Of a DNA stretch of 64,000 nt, positions 11,320 to 22,700 are shown one piece after another; the stretch's first letter is position 1, and the number at the start of each line of letters is the position of its first letter. The notes beneath the pieces are model-generated. The model was not told the origin of the DNA and ran no database searches. It was given only the letters and a program-made list of their open reading frames with translations. Source of the stretch: Anolis sagrei (lineage: Eukaryota; Chordata; Lepidosauria; Squamata; Anolidae); assembly GCF_037176765.1 (NCBI RefSeq), contig NC_090023.1, positions 108,382,366 to 108,446,365 on the forward strand, read 5' to 3'. Made by a program: the position numbers and the translations under genes.

Positions 11320-12475
11320 AGTAGTATGGGCGCCAGAAGGGGGAAAAGGGGTACTTATGAGCAGGAGTCAGATGAGGAACAACAAAGGAAAAGGATCCGG
11401 GATATACTTATGGCACCTACTGATGAGGACTCATTCGAGGGGTTCTCTGGAGACGAAGGTTCAATGAGTGAGGGAGAGGAAGGAGATACAATGGATGGGA
11501 ATAGGGGAACTAAGAGGGTTACTCGGGAGCAAGAATCGGATGAAGAGCGACAGAGGAAGAGGATCTGAGATATACTTACTGCTCCCACAGATGAAGAATC
11601 ATTTATGGGTTTCTCTGGAAGTGATGGGTTTGAGAGTGATGAAGATGGGGATGACACATTGGACGGGACTAAGGTGAAAGAGGTGCAAGCTGTATGTGCG
11701 GAGCCGATGTCTAGTCAGACATTTGTGGGGTTCTCTGGTAATGAGGATTGGCAATTGGGAAATACATCTGAGTCTTGGGGGGATCTAAGTCTTGACAGAA
11801 GATGGAGAAGTTGGAGGGATGGGAGTAGGAATTCACGTGTGGAATCAAGAACAGCTGCAAGAGATAATGACGGGGCGGAGGCCAGCTCATCTTCTGATGA
11901 TGATGTATAAGATAAAAGTAGGCTCTGAAATGGGGAATCTTTGCAGAAGGCAAGGTGTTGGTTTATGTTTGTGCATTGGGTTCTTGTCGCTGCCTGTTTC
12001 GTGTTGGCATTGGGTCCTGGATCTACAGGTTACTGCTTCTGTTCGTGTGTGCTTCGACTCGGCTTGGAGTCTCATGAGTGTGGATTTTCTCCCTTCCTTG
12101 ACTGCGGACCGGTTTGACTATGACGCTGCCTCAGTGGACTTTGGAACTTTGCTATGTTGGATTCATCTCGCTACGACCTCGGACTTCGCTTGACTACACT
12201 TTTCTCCCTGCGGCTCTTTTGCTTTGTTAACCATTTACATGCTGTGCTGTTTTGTGTGACTTTCAGAGCACTTTGATTTAATCCGGTTCTTTCCTCCGGA
12301 TAATCCAGATTATTGCTTTAGTTACCGTTTTGAACCAGAACTGGTTTACACCTTTGAGTTTTGACCAGAGACACTGAGTTAAGTGTCTCTGAGTCCTGTT
12401 CTTTTGTTTAATAAACTCTATTTTGGAACTAAACTTTGAGTCTGGCCCTTTAAGGCATCTGTGTCCCGACATCTT
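11320..12475 (+). mobile_element. LTR-bearing element fossil with acidic repeat region (tentative)
   Basis: The left part (11326-11910) reads as a very acidic, Ser/Glu/Asp-rich region with an internal repeat of about 60 residues whose core resembles SDEERQRKRIRDIL. The right part (about 11960-12475) looks like an LTR: a promoter-like stretch, an AATAAA signal near 12410 and an end at ...CCCGACA. It is broken and partial, with no recognisable polymerase. The family is not assigned and its age is moderate to old. An alternative is a non-LTR insertion next to an unrelated LTR. Confidence 0.4.
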
Positions 12476-12479
12476 TACT

Positions 12480-13530
12480 TTTAATGTTTTTGTACATTTA
12501 AATTATATAATGATATAACATGTGATAATTCAACCTCTTCGTGAATGTATAAGCAGCATTTTCTGATCTTGCCCAAGTACTTCTACTAAAGTTAGAATCC
12601 TTTTATTTTCCCTAGGTTTCCAAGAAGCAAATTCTTGACCATGTTTGTATATGTATATCTATAAACCAATTAAGGCCCATGTAATGTTTTCCGTGCTTTT
12701 AAAGCATAGCCTGGAAAATATAGCCAGTGGGAGGAAGGGCTATTTTGGGAGCTGTGAAAGCAACTGAGGCCTATTCTTGTTTTGTTTACCTGATATTATT
12801 TTTAAAATTAAATGTAAGTTCCATATAATTGTTTGCCTGCCAACCTGCTGTTGAGCAACAGGTTGAGAAGATAGGATGGGGTACATCAGAAGAGCTTCCC
12901 ACATCCCAGCAAATGTGCTAATGGAGTGGAGTCGAATATGAAAAAAAAGTCAAAAGGAAGAAGAAAACTCCCCTGGTTATAGGTAAGCTATTACACAACA
13001 ATCCAAAGGATCTGTACCAAGGAGACCTTTCTCTCTAACCCATCTAATAACATACAGTATGTTATTTTGCATGTTTATGCCATTTACTGTAGAAAGCAGA
13101 AGAAATCCCATCAATATACTGAAAAGAGATATTGGCACTGTCTTTGAGGACTAATGACACTGTACACCCAACAAGAATGGTCAAAACATATGCTATGGTG
13201 GAACACATGACAAAATATGGTGATGAAATGCAGGCCATTCTTGGTGCTAGGGAACCTTAACACTTCTGATGCAAAAGGGAGTACTGGATGCAGCTGACAA
13301 TACCTATCAAAGTAGCTAGATGAACCCTTTCTGCATGGATCTTCCTTGGTCACAGAGGTAGCAATCAGGTTATTGGTCCCAATGATATACTAGCCATATA
13401 AAGTGTTGAAAATGTAAAGGCAACAGAAAAGATTTTCTGGGTTTTTTCCGTCTGCATTAAGGAAAGAGTTGTGCTCTTCAATGTCATAGAGAAAGGAAAG
13501 GTGTTGCTGTATTGTCCACACTCAACTTTC
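12480..13530. other. TFDP1 intron 2 stretch without recognised feature
   Basis: About 1 kb of ordinary intronic sequence. No repeats with clear ends and no exon-like segment are seen. Confidence 0.5.
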
Positions 13531-13554
13531 TAATAATAATAATAATAATAATAA

Positions 13555-13585
<31 letters not shown>

Positions 13586-13599
13586 AAGACGACGACGAC
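13531..13599. repeat. Compound microsatellite (TAA)n(GAA)n(GAC)n
   Basis: About 26 bp of TAA units, 33 bp of GAA units and 11 bp of GAC units run on without a break. Such compound triplet arrays usually grow from one tail by stepwise mutation. It sits inside a LINE remnant. Confidence 0.95.
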
Positions 13600-13890
13600 C
13601 TTGGCCTGCACTTAAACACAATCGGTGCTGACAAAATTACAATCTGCCAGCTGCAGAAGGCCATCTTACTGGGATCGGCACGCATTATTCGCTGATACAT
13701 CACACAATAACTTTTATTTTTATATCCCACCACCATCTCTCCAAAGGGACTCGGGGCGGCTTACAAGCAGGACCAAGCCCAAAACAACAGAGTTTATAAT
13801 TAAGAACACATTTAAAAACACAATAAACATGTTCAATCTAATTAACAATTTAAAACAAGAGTATAAAAACAACCAAAACAAATCTCACTA
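13600..13890 (+). mobile_element. LINE C-terminal remnant with squamate 3' tail
   Basis: Bases 13600-13706 read GLHLNTIGADKITICQLQKA, a common C-terminal peptide of a vertebrate non-LTR element. They are followed by a tail with TATCCCACC and GGGACTCGGGGCGGCTTACA. The same tail recurs, alone and in both orientations, at 14328, 28810, 36588, 42035, 52678 and 54885. Confidence 0.6.
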
Positions 13891-14327
13891 ACCAGAACCA
13901 TGAATAAAGATCAAAAATTAGAAAGGGCTGGGCATGGGCTTGTGCAAATAGCATATTATAGGGCCAAGGCTGCGGAAAAGTGCTGAGTTCACTTTCAAGA
14001 GGTCTTCGCTTTTCTTTTCTGTGCAGAATCAAGAATAACCTTAATTTAGGAAAAACTGAAGCAGCCCTGACTAATCATTCAGTAGAAGGAACTACAGAAA
14101 TGAAGAAAAGGGAAAAATACAGGGAGTATCAGAAATGAGTACTCGAGCCTATATCAAGAAGGTTGTACTGCATAACATGCTAAAAGAAAAGGCAATGTCC
14201 CCTTAACAAGAGAAAAGAAGAGAAAATAAACATCACTGCCTTTCCTTAGTCTACATCTCCGTGAAGATGCTCTTCTTCTATAACTCTGTGCCTGTGTGAG
14301 AAGAGATATAGACTGCTTCTGGAAACC

Positions 14328-14403
14328 ACTTGGCAAGGTTACCACTTTGAGTCCCCCCAGGGATGAGAAAGGCGGTACATAAATACTATAAATAAATAAA
14401 CAA
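14328..14403 (-). repeat. Squamate LINE/SINE 3' tail fragment
   Basis: A reverse copy of the GGCGGCTTACA tail (GTCCCCCCAGGGATGAGAAA then GGCGGTACATAAATA), ending in AATAAATAAACAAATAAA. Confidence 0.6.
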
Positions 14404-14910
14404 ATAAAGTTACTGTACCCGAAAAACCTGGTAGCGATTTTGCTTGTTCCCTGGAGTTGTTGGGGAGACAACCGCAGATAAGAGGACTAGACAAAAAGAG
14501 TTGCATGGAACCCAAAGACATATACTACATACAATAAATTTACTTTTTGCAATTATATTGTTTATTTTCACCCAGCCTTAAAGCATGCTTGAAGCACTGA
14601 AACCTGTATCAAACCATGATCTCCTATGTCCGTGACTATTGCGTTTGCATGCTTCTCTCTCCTCTTTTACAGTTTTCCATCATAGTTAGGAGTTACTGAT
14701 TTTGTCCAATCTTAGCTAATGGTGGCTTGTCAAACCAGAGGACTATTGGTACAGGTTATAAAACAAAACTAGGTGTGCTCCTTTATTATGGATGAACTCT
14801 TTTCAGCACACAAAAATGAACTAAGAATATGGCAGAGTTTGTTATTAAACCCTGAATAATTTTTTGTCCGAATCTTATTTCCAGTATAACTTTTAAAATA
14901 TGATTGTCCA

Positions 14911-16450
14911 TATATTTATCGTGTCAGGAGCAACCAGACAGTTGTATTACATTTTTAACTAAACAAACAAACAAACAGACAAAACACAAAGTTTGCAAAC
15001 TTGGTAGTTGATTAAATGTCCTTTGACCAGTAGCTGGCCACTTGGAGTGCCTCTGGTGCTGCCGCAAGAAGGTCCTCCATCGTGCATGTGGCAGGGCTCA
15101 GGTTGCATTGCAGCAGGTGGTCAGTGGTTTGCTCTTCTCCACACTCGCATGTCATGGATTCCACTTTGTAGCCCCATTTCTTAAGGTTGGCTCTGCATCT
15201 CGTGGTGCCAGAGCGCAGTCTATTCAGCGCCTTCCAAGTCACCCAGTTTTCTGTGTGCCCAGGGGGGAGTCCCTCATTTGGTATCAGTCATTGATTGAGG
15301 TTCTGGGTTTGAGTCTGCCACTTTTGGACTCTTGCTTGCTGGGTTGTTCCAGCGAGTGTCTCTGTAGTTCTTAGAAAACTATTTCTTGATTTAAGTTGTT
15401 GACATGCTGACTGATACCCAAACAAGGGATGAGCAGGAGATGTCACTGCCTTGGTCCTTTCACTACTGGCTGCTACTTCCCGGCAGATGTCAGGTGGTGC
15501 AATACCGGCTAGACAGTGTAGTTTCTCCAGTGGTGTAGGGCGCAGACACCCCATGATCATGCAGCATGTCTCATTAAGAGCCACATCCACTGTTTTAGCG
15601 TGGTGAGATGTGTTCCACACGGGGCATGCGTACTCAGCAGCAGAGTAGCATAGCGCAAGGGCTGATGTCTTCACTGTGTCTGGTTATGATCCCCAGGTTG
15701 TGCCAGTCAGCTTTCGTATGATATTGTTTCTAGCACCCACTTTTTGCTTGATATTCAGGCAGTGCTTCTTGTAGGTCAGAGAACAGTCCAGGGTAACTCC
15801 CAGGTATTCGGGTGCGCTGCAATGCTCCAGTGGGATTCCTTCCCAGGTAATCCTGAGCTTGGGATGCTTGTCTGTTCTTAAGGTGGAAAGCACATGTCTG
15901 TGTTTTAGATGGATTAGGGATCAGCTGGTTTTCCCTGTAGTAGGCAGTAAGAGCACCTAGAGCTTCGGAGAGCTTCTGTTCAACCATCTCAAAGCTCCCT
16001 GCTTGAGCAGTAATGGCACAATCATCAGCATAGATGAAGCTCTCTGTCCCTTCTGGCAGTGGCTGGTCATTTGTGTAAATGTTGAACATGGATGGAGGAA
16101 GCATGCTCCCCTGAGGCAGGCCATTCTTCTGTTTCCGCCATCTGCTTCTCTGGCCCTGGAACTCAACAAAAAGCTCCTGTTTTGTAGCAGGTTTCCTATG
16201 AGGCGGGTGAGATGGTAGTCCTTTGTAATTTTTTTTTTCAGGAGGAGGCGGTGGTTTCCAGTATCATAAGCTGTTAACAGGTCTATGAAGACAGCTCCTG
16301 TGATCTGCTGCCTTTCAAAGCCATCTTCTATGTGCTGAGTCAGGTTCAGCACTTGCGATGTGCAGCTTTTGCCTTTCCTGAAGCCAGCTTGCTGTGGGAT
16401 CATTGTCCATGAAGTACATTCACAGTTTTCTATAGCACAGAACAATTTCT
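14911..16450 (-). mobile_element. Non-LTR retrotransposon (DHLLQCN family), longest copy
   Basis: A minus-strand LINE covering the palm through the C-terminus of the reverse transcriptase. Visible motifs are PQQAGFRKGKSC, FIDLLTAYDTGNH, IYADDCAITAQAG (the catalytic ADD), EYLGVTLD, LALCYSAAEYACPVW and the terminal Cys/His cluster CECGEEQTTDHLLQCN, ending ...EALQVASYWSKDI. Reading it requires several frame changes, so it is decayed. Related to jockey/CR1-group LINEs, but the clade is not fixed. Confidence 0.8.
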
Positions 16451-16453
16451 AAG

Positions 16454-16747
16454 GACCTCATCACACCAGAGCATGGATCCACTTTAAATCCAGTTTCTGC
16501 CTCCTGCAGACTTCTGGGGCAAACGTTCAATGCCACAGTATATTCATAAATACAAGTACAAATAATGAACCAACCAGATCCCAAAATTAACCAACATCTA
16601 AGAAAAAATTATATTATACTTTAGGGAGGGACCTTTAAACTGCTCAGCCAGAAAGGTCCTGGACCTCTCAAAACTACAAACCCCAAAATTCTACAGGAAA
16701 CAGAAACTGGATTTAAAATGGTTTCCTGCTCTGGGGTGATGAGGCTC
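16454..16747. mobile_element. Palindromic MITE (CCTCATCAC family)
   Basis: Inverted ends: CCTCATCACACCAGAGCATG at the left and GTGATGAGG after a CTGCTCTGG motif at the right. Both arms share the run CAGTTTCTG / CAGAAACTG and end-proximal TTTAAA. No coding capacity and no certain duplication were seen. Confidence 0.6.
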
Positions 16748-16851
16748 TAAGTCTACAAAGAGCTTTATTAATACCAATAGTCTTTGGTCGAATAAGTCCT
16801 ATATATACAAGAGAGAATCAATCTGTCAAAAATGGCCAACAACAGCTATAG

Positions 16852-16986
16852 CAGTGGTTCTCAACCTGTGGGTCCCCAGGTGTTTTCGCCTACAAATCCC
16901 AGAAATCCCAGCCAGTTTACCAGCTGTTAGGATTTCTGGAAGTTGAAGGCTAAAACATCTGGGGACCCACAGGTTGAGAACCACTG
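16852..16986. mobile_element. hAT-type MITE (CAGTGGTTCTCAACC family)
   Basis: The ends are CAGTGGTTCTCAACCTGTGG and its reverse complement, giving a near-perfect palindrome. The flanks are AGCTATAG (16844-16851) and AGCTACAG (16987-16994), an 8-bp target duplication with one difference. Other copies are at 46645, 49040 and 55556. Confidence 0.9.
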
Positions 16987-16994
16987 AGCTACAG

Positions 16995-19334
16995 GGTTAT
17001 GAAGTATGTAACTGATTAATTCACATCACCATGAAATTCAAAGTCATCATTAGTTTAGTTGTTGAAACTTTTAAACCAAAGCATTTCCCAATTTATGGAA
17101 CGCAAAACATAATGAGAACTATTTCAGTCCTGGGGCTTGCTAAAATTTTGTCTCGGGCTAAAACTATCCTTGGTTTTTCCTTTAATCACTTCATCCATTA
17201 TTTCCACAATTTCCTTCTCAATCCACTGCCTACTTTGACCCACTTTCTTTAAGAATGCTGTATTTTGGCCAACCACACTAATATTTCTATCATCTTATCT
17301 AGCTCAAAAAGATATTGTTAAAAGGTAGGAACTCTCTTCAGTGTGCCCCTTCATTAACCATAGTACCAAGAATCCAAGTACTACTTTAAGTATACCCTAG
17401 GACTTTGGTATTCACAATGGGACTTTTCAATTCTATTTCTTTGAGCAGCAAATGTCCCCACTTCATGCCATGCACAGCCTGCTTTTAAAGTGCCTCAATT
17501 TCAAAGAGCTCTGCCATGTTGCATGGGATATGCATATGTATGCTGTTCAAGAAATATAAGCCCAAAGACTCATTTTGTGCACTGATTTGAACAGTTCTTT
17601 GGAATCGTGCCACATAAGATGTAGATTTACAGAACCAAAAAACCACATGCTATCCAAGTCCTCACTTTCTGAGAGGACATGACATCCTTCTTACAAGGTT
17701 AGTATGATACAAATTCATTTATATTAAGGCCAAGTTAAATTTAAGTATAGGATATCAAACATTTAAGTTACCTTGCTTAATCTCCATAGTTCCTTACAGG
17801 AGACAGAATTCTTACTTTTCTTGAAACTTGAGTAATTTTGCAGGCAACATGGGCTGGACCCCATCAGCTTTGACCTATTCTTCTATGATTTACAAACCTT
17901 CTACCTAGTTGTGCACTAATATGTGTTGTGAGCTAGTTAGTATGAATGATTTCTGTGCTTTTCAGGAATAAGTAGATTTCAAAAAGGGAAAAATGATTTA
18001 AACTACTTAATTTAAATCAATGCATTATGGACACTAAATACACATTGCATGATTTGAAACTCACCAAACTAAACTCAGTTCATCTGTTTCTACTCCCTAA
18101 ATTAGACTCTGAGACAGAGGAATTGCCAAGCACAACATGGTTTGGTGAGTTGCTAGGCAGGCTTGCTCTTACTCAATGGAATTAGCCTTACTGATCAAAC
18201 GTATGATTTCATGGAAATTTACACATTTGATTAAATTGTACTGATTTATCCTTTCTAATCAGAATTATAAATAGAGGTGTGTATTAGATATGAGAACAAC
18301 TGAAATGAACAAGTTCATTTTTAGATTGCTGTTTGAGCCTATAATGAATGAAATTAGTAGAAAATCAATCAACTCTAACATTTTAAGCACATGAAAAGAC
18401 TAAACTACACTGTTGTACCTTCATTGAGGAATGTGCAGTTGTGCTAAAGAGGACAAAAAAACATACCTATTATTCTAGACAAGTAATTCAATTAAAAGTA
18501 GTGTGGTAGCTAAAGTAGTAACCTATCCTGCACTTAAAGAGAAGAAAGTATCTTCTCTGAAGTCAATAAAAACAAAGTTAATGTCAAATCACATTGTGCA
18601 ATTGACATAACAAGTTTTCAAACCTTTATTTCTATTGTGTGAAAATTCTCCTTGAAATACAAGTATGAAAATAAATCAAAGCAAGTTTACTGTCCAAGGG
18701 AGTATTCAGCTACCATTCTAAAGGGTAGACTCAGCTTTCCTTCGATTGCGAAATAGAAGCATTTATTTCATTAATCCACTTTTGCTGAAGTAGATAGAGC
18801 TGTTGGCAGATTTTTAAAAAACGGATTTTGGTAGACAAAATGGCTCCAGACCTCACTTCAGAATAAATTTTAACTAAAAGGAAGATATTGCGAGCTGTGC
18901 CATTCTGCTGCTGCTTCATTTTAACCCAGTACAGCACGAATTGATGCTGTTATGTGAAATAATGCCACCACTGCCAAATAATGTCAATTAATACCACTAC
19001 TAATACACAGCAATATATTCCCAGAGATGTTGCGCTAGTAGAGATTACAACCTGTTATACATGATATAATAAAGTAATTTTAGTCAAGGTAAGAGTAGTA
19101 CTGCCATATGTTCTAGGAATCTCTTTGACACCTATGACTAGTTGTGTAGCACAGAACAGACCCGTATTATTAAACCCTGGAGATGTCACTGCAAGATTCA
19201 AGGCTACAACTACTTTATTGAATACTTACTGTTGATTCAATGCACATCTATAGGATCAAAGTGAATTCCTATTATTTGTTAGTCCTTGTGTTAACATGTG
19301 GGTTTGTAGGATCATTATAAACAGACATACTTAC
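16995..19334. other. TFDP1 intron 2, mostly unique sequence
   Basis: About 2.3 kb between the hAT MITE and exon 2 with no recognised element. The minus-strand frame at 18731-18937 reads FLKICQQLYLLQQKWINEIN near its end. It is not a protein that I know and is not part of DP1. Confidence 0.5.
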
Positions 19335-19420
19335 ATCTTTTGCCATGTTATCAAGTCCAAGAAATCAATTCTTTACTTGCGTTGTTGCCACAGGATAAAC
19401 AGAAGAAGCAGTTCTATATT
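19335..19420 (-). CDS. TFDP1: TFDP1 exon 2 with start codon
   Basis: Minus-strand exon bounded by a strong polypyrimidine acceptor (TTCTTTCAG) and the donor GTAAGTATG. The coding part is 19335-19346 and reads ATG-GCA-AAA-GAT, that is MAKD, the exact N-terminus of vertebrate DP1. It joins in phase 0 to exon 3 (AGLIEANGEL) at 1150. The 74 upstream bases are 5' UTR without another ATG in a good context. Intron 2 is 18.2 kb. The promoter lies about 2.5 kb upstream at the CpG island. Protein role: obligate heterodimer partner that gives E2F proteins stable DNA binding. Confidence 0.93.
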
Positions 19421-19747
19421 CTGAAAGAAGAAAAGAAAAAAAATTAAGCTAGCATACTGAAAATCAATTTAGAGTTGAAATAATTAAAATTAGGTTTTTC
19501 TGCCAAAGAGTTCAAAGTGCAGGCTTAAAGTAAAAGCTTGAAACCTTCAGATTTTTGACAAGCTCTGTTTTTTTAAAAAAGAATATTGCATCTTTCTTTT
19601 GAGAACATAATACAACTCAAACTGACAGAAGAGGATTTCCTCCTTTTTGGGTGGTGAGGGAGATTAAACCTGTCCAGCTCTACATTATGGCTCACGCATG
19701 TCCCACGCTGAAGTGGGCAAGAGGAAGCTTAGTGCAGATGCAGCATA

Positions 19748-19945
19748 GGCCCCGTCTACACTAACCATTTAATGAAGTTCAAACTCACACAAAAGCATGC
19801 AAAAGCAAACCCTCAATGCATATCAGTGCTCTGTGGTTTGTGTCCTCACCATCCAGGCCTCAAGCTAGTTCCTGGATTTCTTCTGTAATCACTTTTTTCA
19901 ACACCTATTTGAAATTGGATTAAATGTGCAGTGTAGATGGAGGCC
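19748..19945. mobile_element. MITE (GGCCCCGTCTACACT ends)
   Basis: GGCCCCGTCTACACT at the left and AGTGTAGATGGAGGCC at the right form an imperfect terminal inverted repeat around about 200 bp of non-coding sequence. Superfamily unknown. Confidence 0.5.
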
Positions 19946-20787
19946 TAAGTCATGTCCAGCTCTGCATTAGACCCCCTTGAGAAGCACAATTATACTTCAT
20001 GCACAAACAGACCTGGCCTGCCCTGAAGTGGGCAAGGAGGGGAAGACTAAGCTATGTGCCTGACCATTCACAACCTAGTTGCTAGGCCTCAGGGGCCCAA
20101 CTCCCTTTAGCAGCACTCTTTGCCAGCTCAAAACAAAACCCAACCTCCAACATGCAAGCAAGGCCCAGTCCAGTCCCTTCGATGATATGGCGTAAGGGAA
20201 AAGGGAGGGAAGCTAGTGCTCCCAGTTCCCTGTGCAAAAAGGCAGGCAGGCTGCAGCATCTGTGCTTCAGAGAACAAGCCCTGCCAGCCTCCCCCCGGGC
20301 CTCAGAAAGAGAGGGAGGGAGAGCCCTAGAAGTCTAGCCCAGCAGTACAACTGAAAGAGAGAGAGGGGCAGACAGGCAGGGAGAAGGAGGGCCACCCATG
20401 CACCAAGCTCACCCCCACTGAAGGGAAGGGGGAAGGGAAGGCAAGGCGGTGGGGGAAGAAGAAAGAGAGAAAAGGGGAAGGAGGAAGCTGTTTTCTTCCT
20501 GCCTCAAAGGCTTTCCCCCCACCTGGCTGCCCCCTTCTGCCTCTTTCCCAAAAGAGTACCTGAAGAACCAGAAGAGGAGAATCCGAGAGCAAACTCCATC
20601 CCCCAACGCAGGGGAAGAGAGAGAGAGAGAGCCAGAGATGCCAACTGCACATGTGCAATGCACGGCCCTCCTCAAAACCCCCTCGGGGGGCGGGCTGTGG
20701 GGAGGAAGATGATCAGGGAAGCAGCAGCAACACCACCATTTGCACACAAGACAAAGTGGCAAAGAGGGGGAGAAATTAGGAGGAAGA

Positions 20788-20847
20788 GGGAAGGAAGGAA
20801 GGAAGGAAGGAAGGAAGGAAGGAAGGAAGGAAGGAAGGAAGGAAGGA

Positions 20848-20882
<35 letters not shown>

Positions 20883-20884
20883 CA
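20788..20884. repeat. Compound microsatellite (GGAA)n(GGCA)n
   Basis: About 63 bp of GGAA units followed by about 34 bp of GGCA units. Open frames across it on both strands are low-complexity artefacts. It lies about 0.6 kb downstream of the TFDP1 CpG island in the direction of TFDP1 transcription. Confidence 0.97.
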
Positions 20885-21266
20885 AGGAGGGAGGCCTCTG
20901 CCACCGTAGCAATTGCACTGGCCCTGATAAGAAAAGGCGGGCCAACCATTAGGAGAAAAAATATATCTCAAAAACACAGAAAAAAGTAACCCTGATCTTT
21001 TGCGCCTGTTTTTTTCCCCAGAAGGAACTCCAAAAAGTGGTCAGGAAAGGAAAGCCAAGGAAGGGGTGCATTTAGGGGGAGGGTGAAAGTGTTGACTTGG
21101 ATCAAAGTGTGGACTCCCTTGCATATGCCTCCTGCCACAGCTTGCAAGTCTTCATTCAGGGGGAGAGGATGGGGCTACAAGGGAATCAGTCCCTCCACTC
21201 AAAATTGGCAGGTCCTTCATGCTGTCCAGGTCTGCATTGGTTCCCTGAGATACAAGCACAGTGCTG

Positions 21267-21433
21267 GGTTGCTGTAGGTTTTCTGGGCTGTATGGCCATG
21301 TTCCAGAAGCATTCTCTCCTGACGTTTCGCCTGCATCTATAGATGCAGGCGAAACGTCAGGAGAGAATGCTTCTGGAACATGGCCATACAGCCCACAAAA
21401 CTTACAGCAACCCAGTGATTCAAGCCATGATAA
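21267..21433. mobile_element. Hairpin-form Penelope-like (tentative) copy
   Basis: Two head-to-head copies of the same about 80-bp end meet at a perfect palindrome around ATCTATAGAT. The target duplication TACAAGCACAGTGCTG (21251-21266) / TACAAAGCACAGTGCTG (21434-21450) flanks the unit. Same family as 1236-1702 and 32066-32277. Confidence 0.7.
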
Positions 21434-21871
21434 TACAAAGCACAGTGCTGCCTCATAACAGTTCCTGAAGTTGGTGGGGAGGGGGGGGGGCAGAGAAGGG
21501 ACCCCCACAAACACGCGAGGCAGGCCTCCCTCTTCCCACAAGCGCCATCATCCCCCGCCAAAGCCCAGCGCCTCCTCACCACCAGCACCACCTTGGCTCC
21601 TCTTCCTCCTCCTCCTTCTCTTCGCCCTGCCCCCTCCCTCCTCCCCCTCCCCCTGTTTTCACACCTGTTTCCCGCTCCCTCCTCCTCCTCCTCCATGAAG
21701 GGAGGGCTTCTGGGCAGCGCGCGCGCCCTCCCCTTTTCCTGCGCGCGACCCCGCTGCCGTTACTGCCTTTCCTTTTTTTTTTTTGGCAGTTGGCAGGAAG
21801 ACGGGAGAAAGAGGGGGGGGGAGAATTGAAACTTACACTTTCGTGCGTCCCTCCGGCGTGACGCTGCGCGC

Positions 21872-21879
21872 TGACGTCA
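21872..21879. promoter_or_regulatory. CRE/ATF site
   Basis: A perfect palindromic TGACGTCA inside the TFDP1 CpG island, 36 bp from the candidate exon 1 donor. CREB/ATF proteins bind this sequence. If the donor is right, the site lies at or just upstream of the transcription start. Confidence 0.7.
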
Positions 21880-21986
21880 CGGAGTGGAACGTGCCCCACA
21901 TAGCCACACGCGGGGAGATTAAAGTTCCCTCCCTCTCTCCTTCTGCTTCCATCCCTTCAGCGCCATACGTTTAGGAGGGAGGGGAA

Positions 21987-22010
21987 GCGCATGCGCAAAG
22001 TTTTCGCGCC
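21987..22010. promoter_or_regulatory. NRF1 site next to E2F-like site
   Basis: GCGCATGCGC (21987-21996) is a perfect NRF1 palindrome. It is followed after 4 bp by TTTTCGCGCC (22001-22010), which contains TTTCGCGC, a match to the E2F consensus TTTSSCGC. E2F control of its own partner gene would be autoregulation; that function is inferred from the motif alone. Confidence 0.65.
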
Positions 22011-22203
22011 TTCGGGATTCCACCACGCCTCCCTTTCTCCCGGGGAAGTGCGCGCGCGGGAAGGCCAAGAAAGAGCGCGAGAGCCAGCTGGCTCTCGAGG
22101 GTGGCAGTGGGGCCTCGCGCCGCGCGCCGCCCTCGCGAGACTCAAGGCCTGTCATCCGGGGAGCTGGAGTTTTGGCGAGGCGCCGGCGCTCTTTGAACCA
22201 GGG

Positions 22204-22700
22204 AATCATAGAATACTGAAGTTGGAAGAGACCTCGTGGGGCATCCAGTCCAATCCCCTGCTAAGAAGCAGGAGAATCGCATTCAAAGCAGCCCCGACAG
22301 ACGGCCATCCAGCCTCTGCTTAAAAGCCTCCAAAGAAGGAGCCTCCACACTCCGGGGCAGAGAGTTCCACTGATGAACAGCTCTCACAGTCAGGAAATTC
22401 TTCATGTCCAGATGGAATCTCCTTTCTTGTAGTTTGAAGCCATTGTTCCGCGTCCTAGTCTCCAGGGAAGCAGAAAACAAGCTTGCTCCCTCCTCCCTGT
22501 GGCTTCCTCTCACATATTTATACATGGCTATCATGTCTCCTCTCAGCCTTCTCTTCAGGCTAAACATGCCCAGCTCCTTAAGCCGCTCCTCATAGGGCTT
22601 GTTCTCCAGACCCTTGACCATTTTAGTCGCCCTCTGGACATATTTCTCCTCCCTATGACTTCCTCTCATATTCTCATGTCTCCTCAGCCTTCTCTGAAGC
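22204..22700 (-). mobile_element. CR1 LINE 3' fragment (copy C)
   Basis: Minus-strand CR1 tail that starts at the ATCATAGAATACTGAAGTTG end and encodes the C-terminal RT peptide (MFSLKRRLRGDMIAMYKYV ...). It abuts the TFDP1 CpG island. Its last about 50 bp (from 22647) repeat an internal CR1 stretch from 22488-22553, so the copy is locally rearranged. Confidence 0.85.

Larger units (their letters stand above)
21470..22190 (-). promoter_or_regulatory. TFDP1: CpG-island promoter of TFDP1
   Basis: A GC-rich, CpG-dense block of about 0.7 kb, 2.1-2.8 kb upstream of the TFDP1 start-codon exon. It is the only such island on that side of the gene. Visible motifs are a CRE, an NRF1 site and an E2F-like site, as expected for a growth-regulated housekeeping promoter. 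A strong minus-strand donor (GTAAGT, complement of 21831-21836) after AAAGT would end the non-coding first exon at 21837. The exon 1 placement is inference from the donor and the island. Confidence 0.75.

Noticed and set aside
20409-20977. Overlapping Pro/Leu/Ser- or Gly/Arg/Lys-rich frames on both strands
   Set aside because: They are translations of the (GGAA)n(GGCA)n microsatellite and GC-rich flanks.
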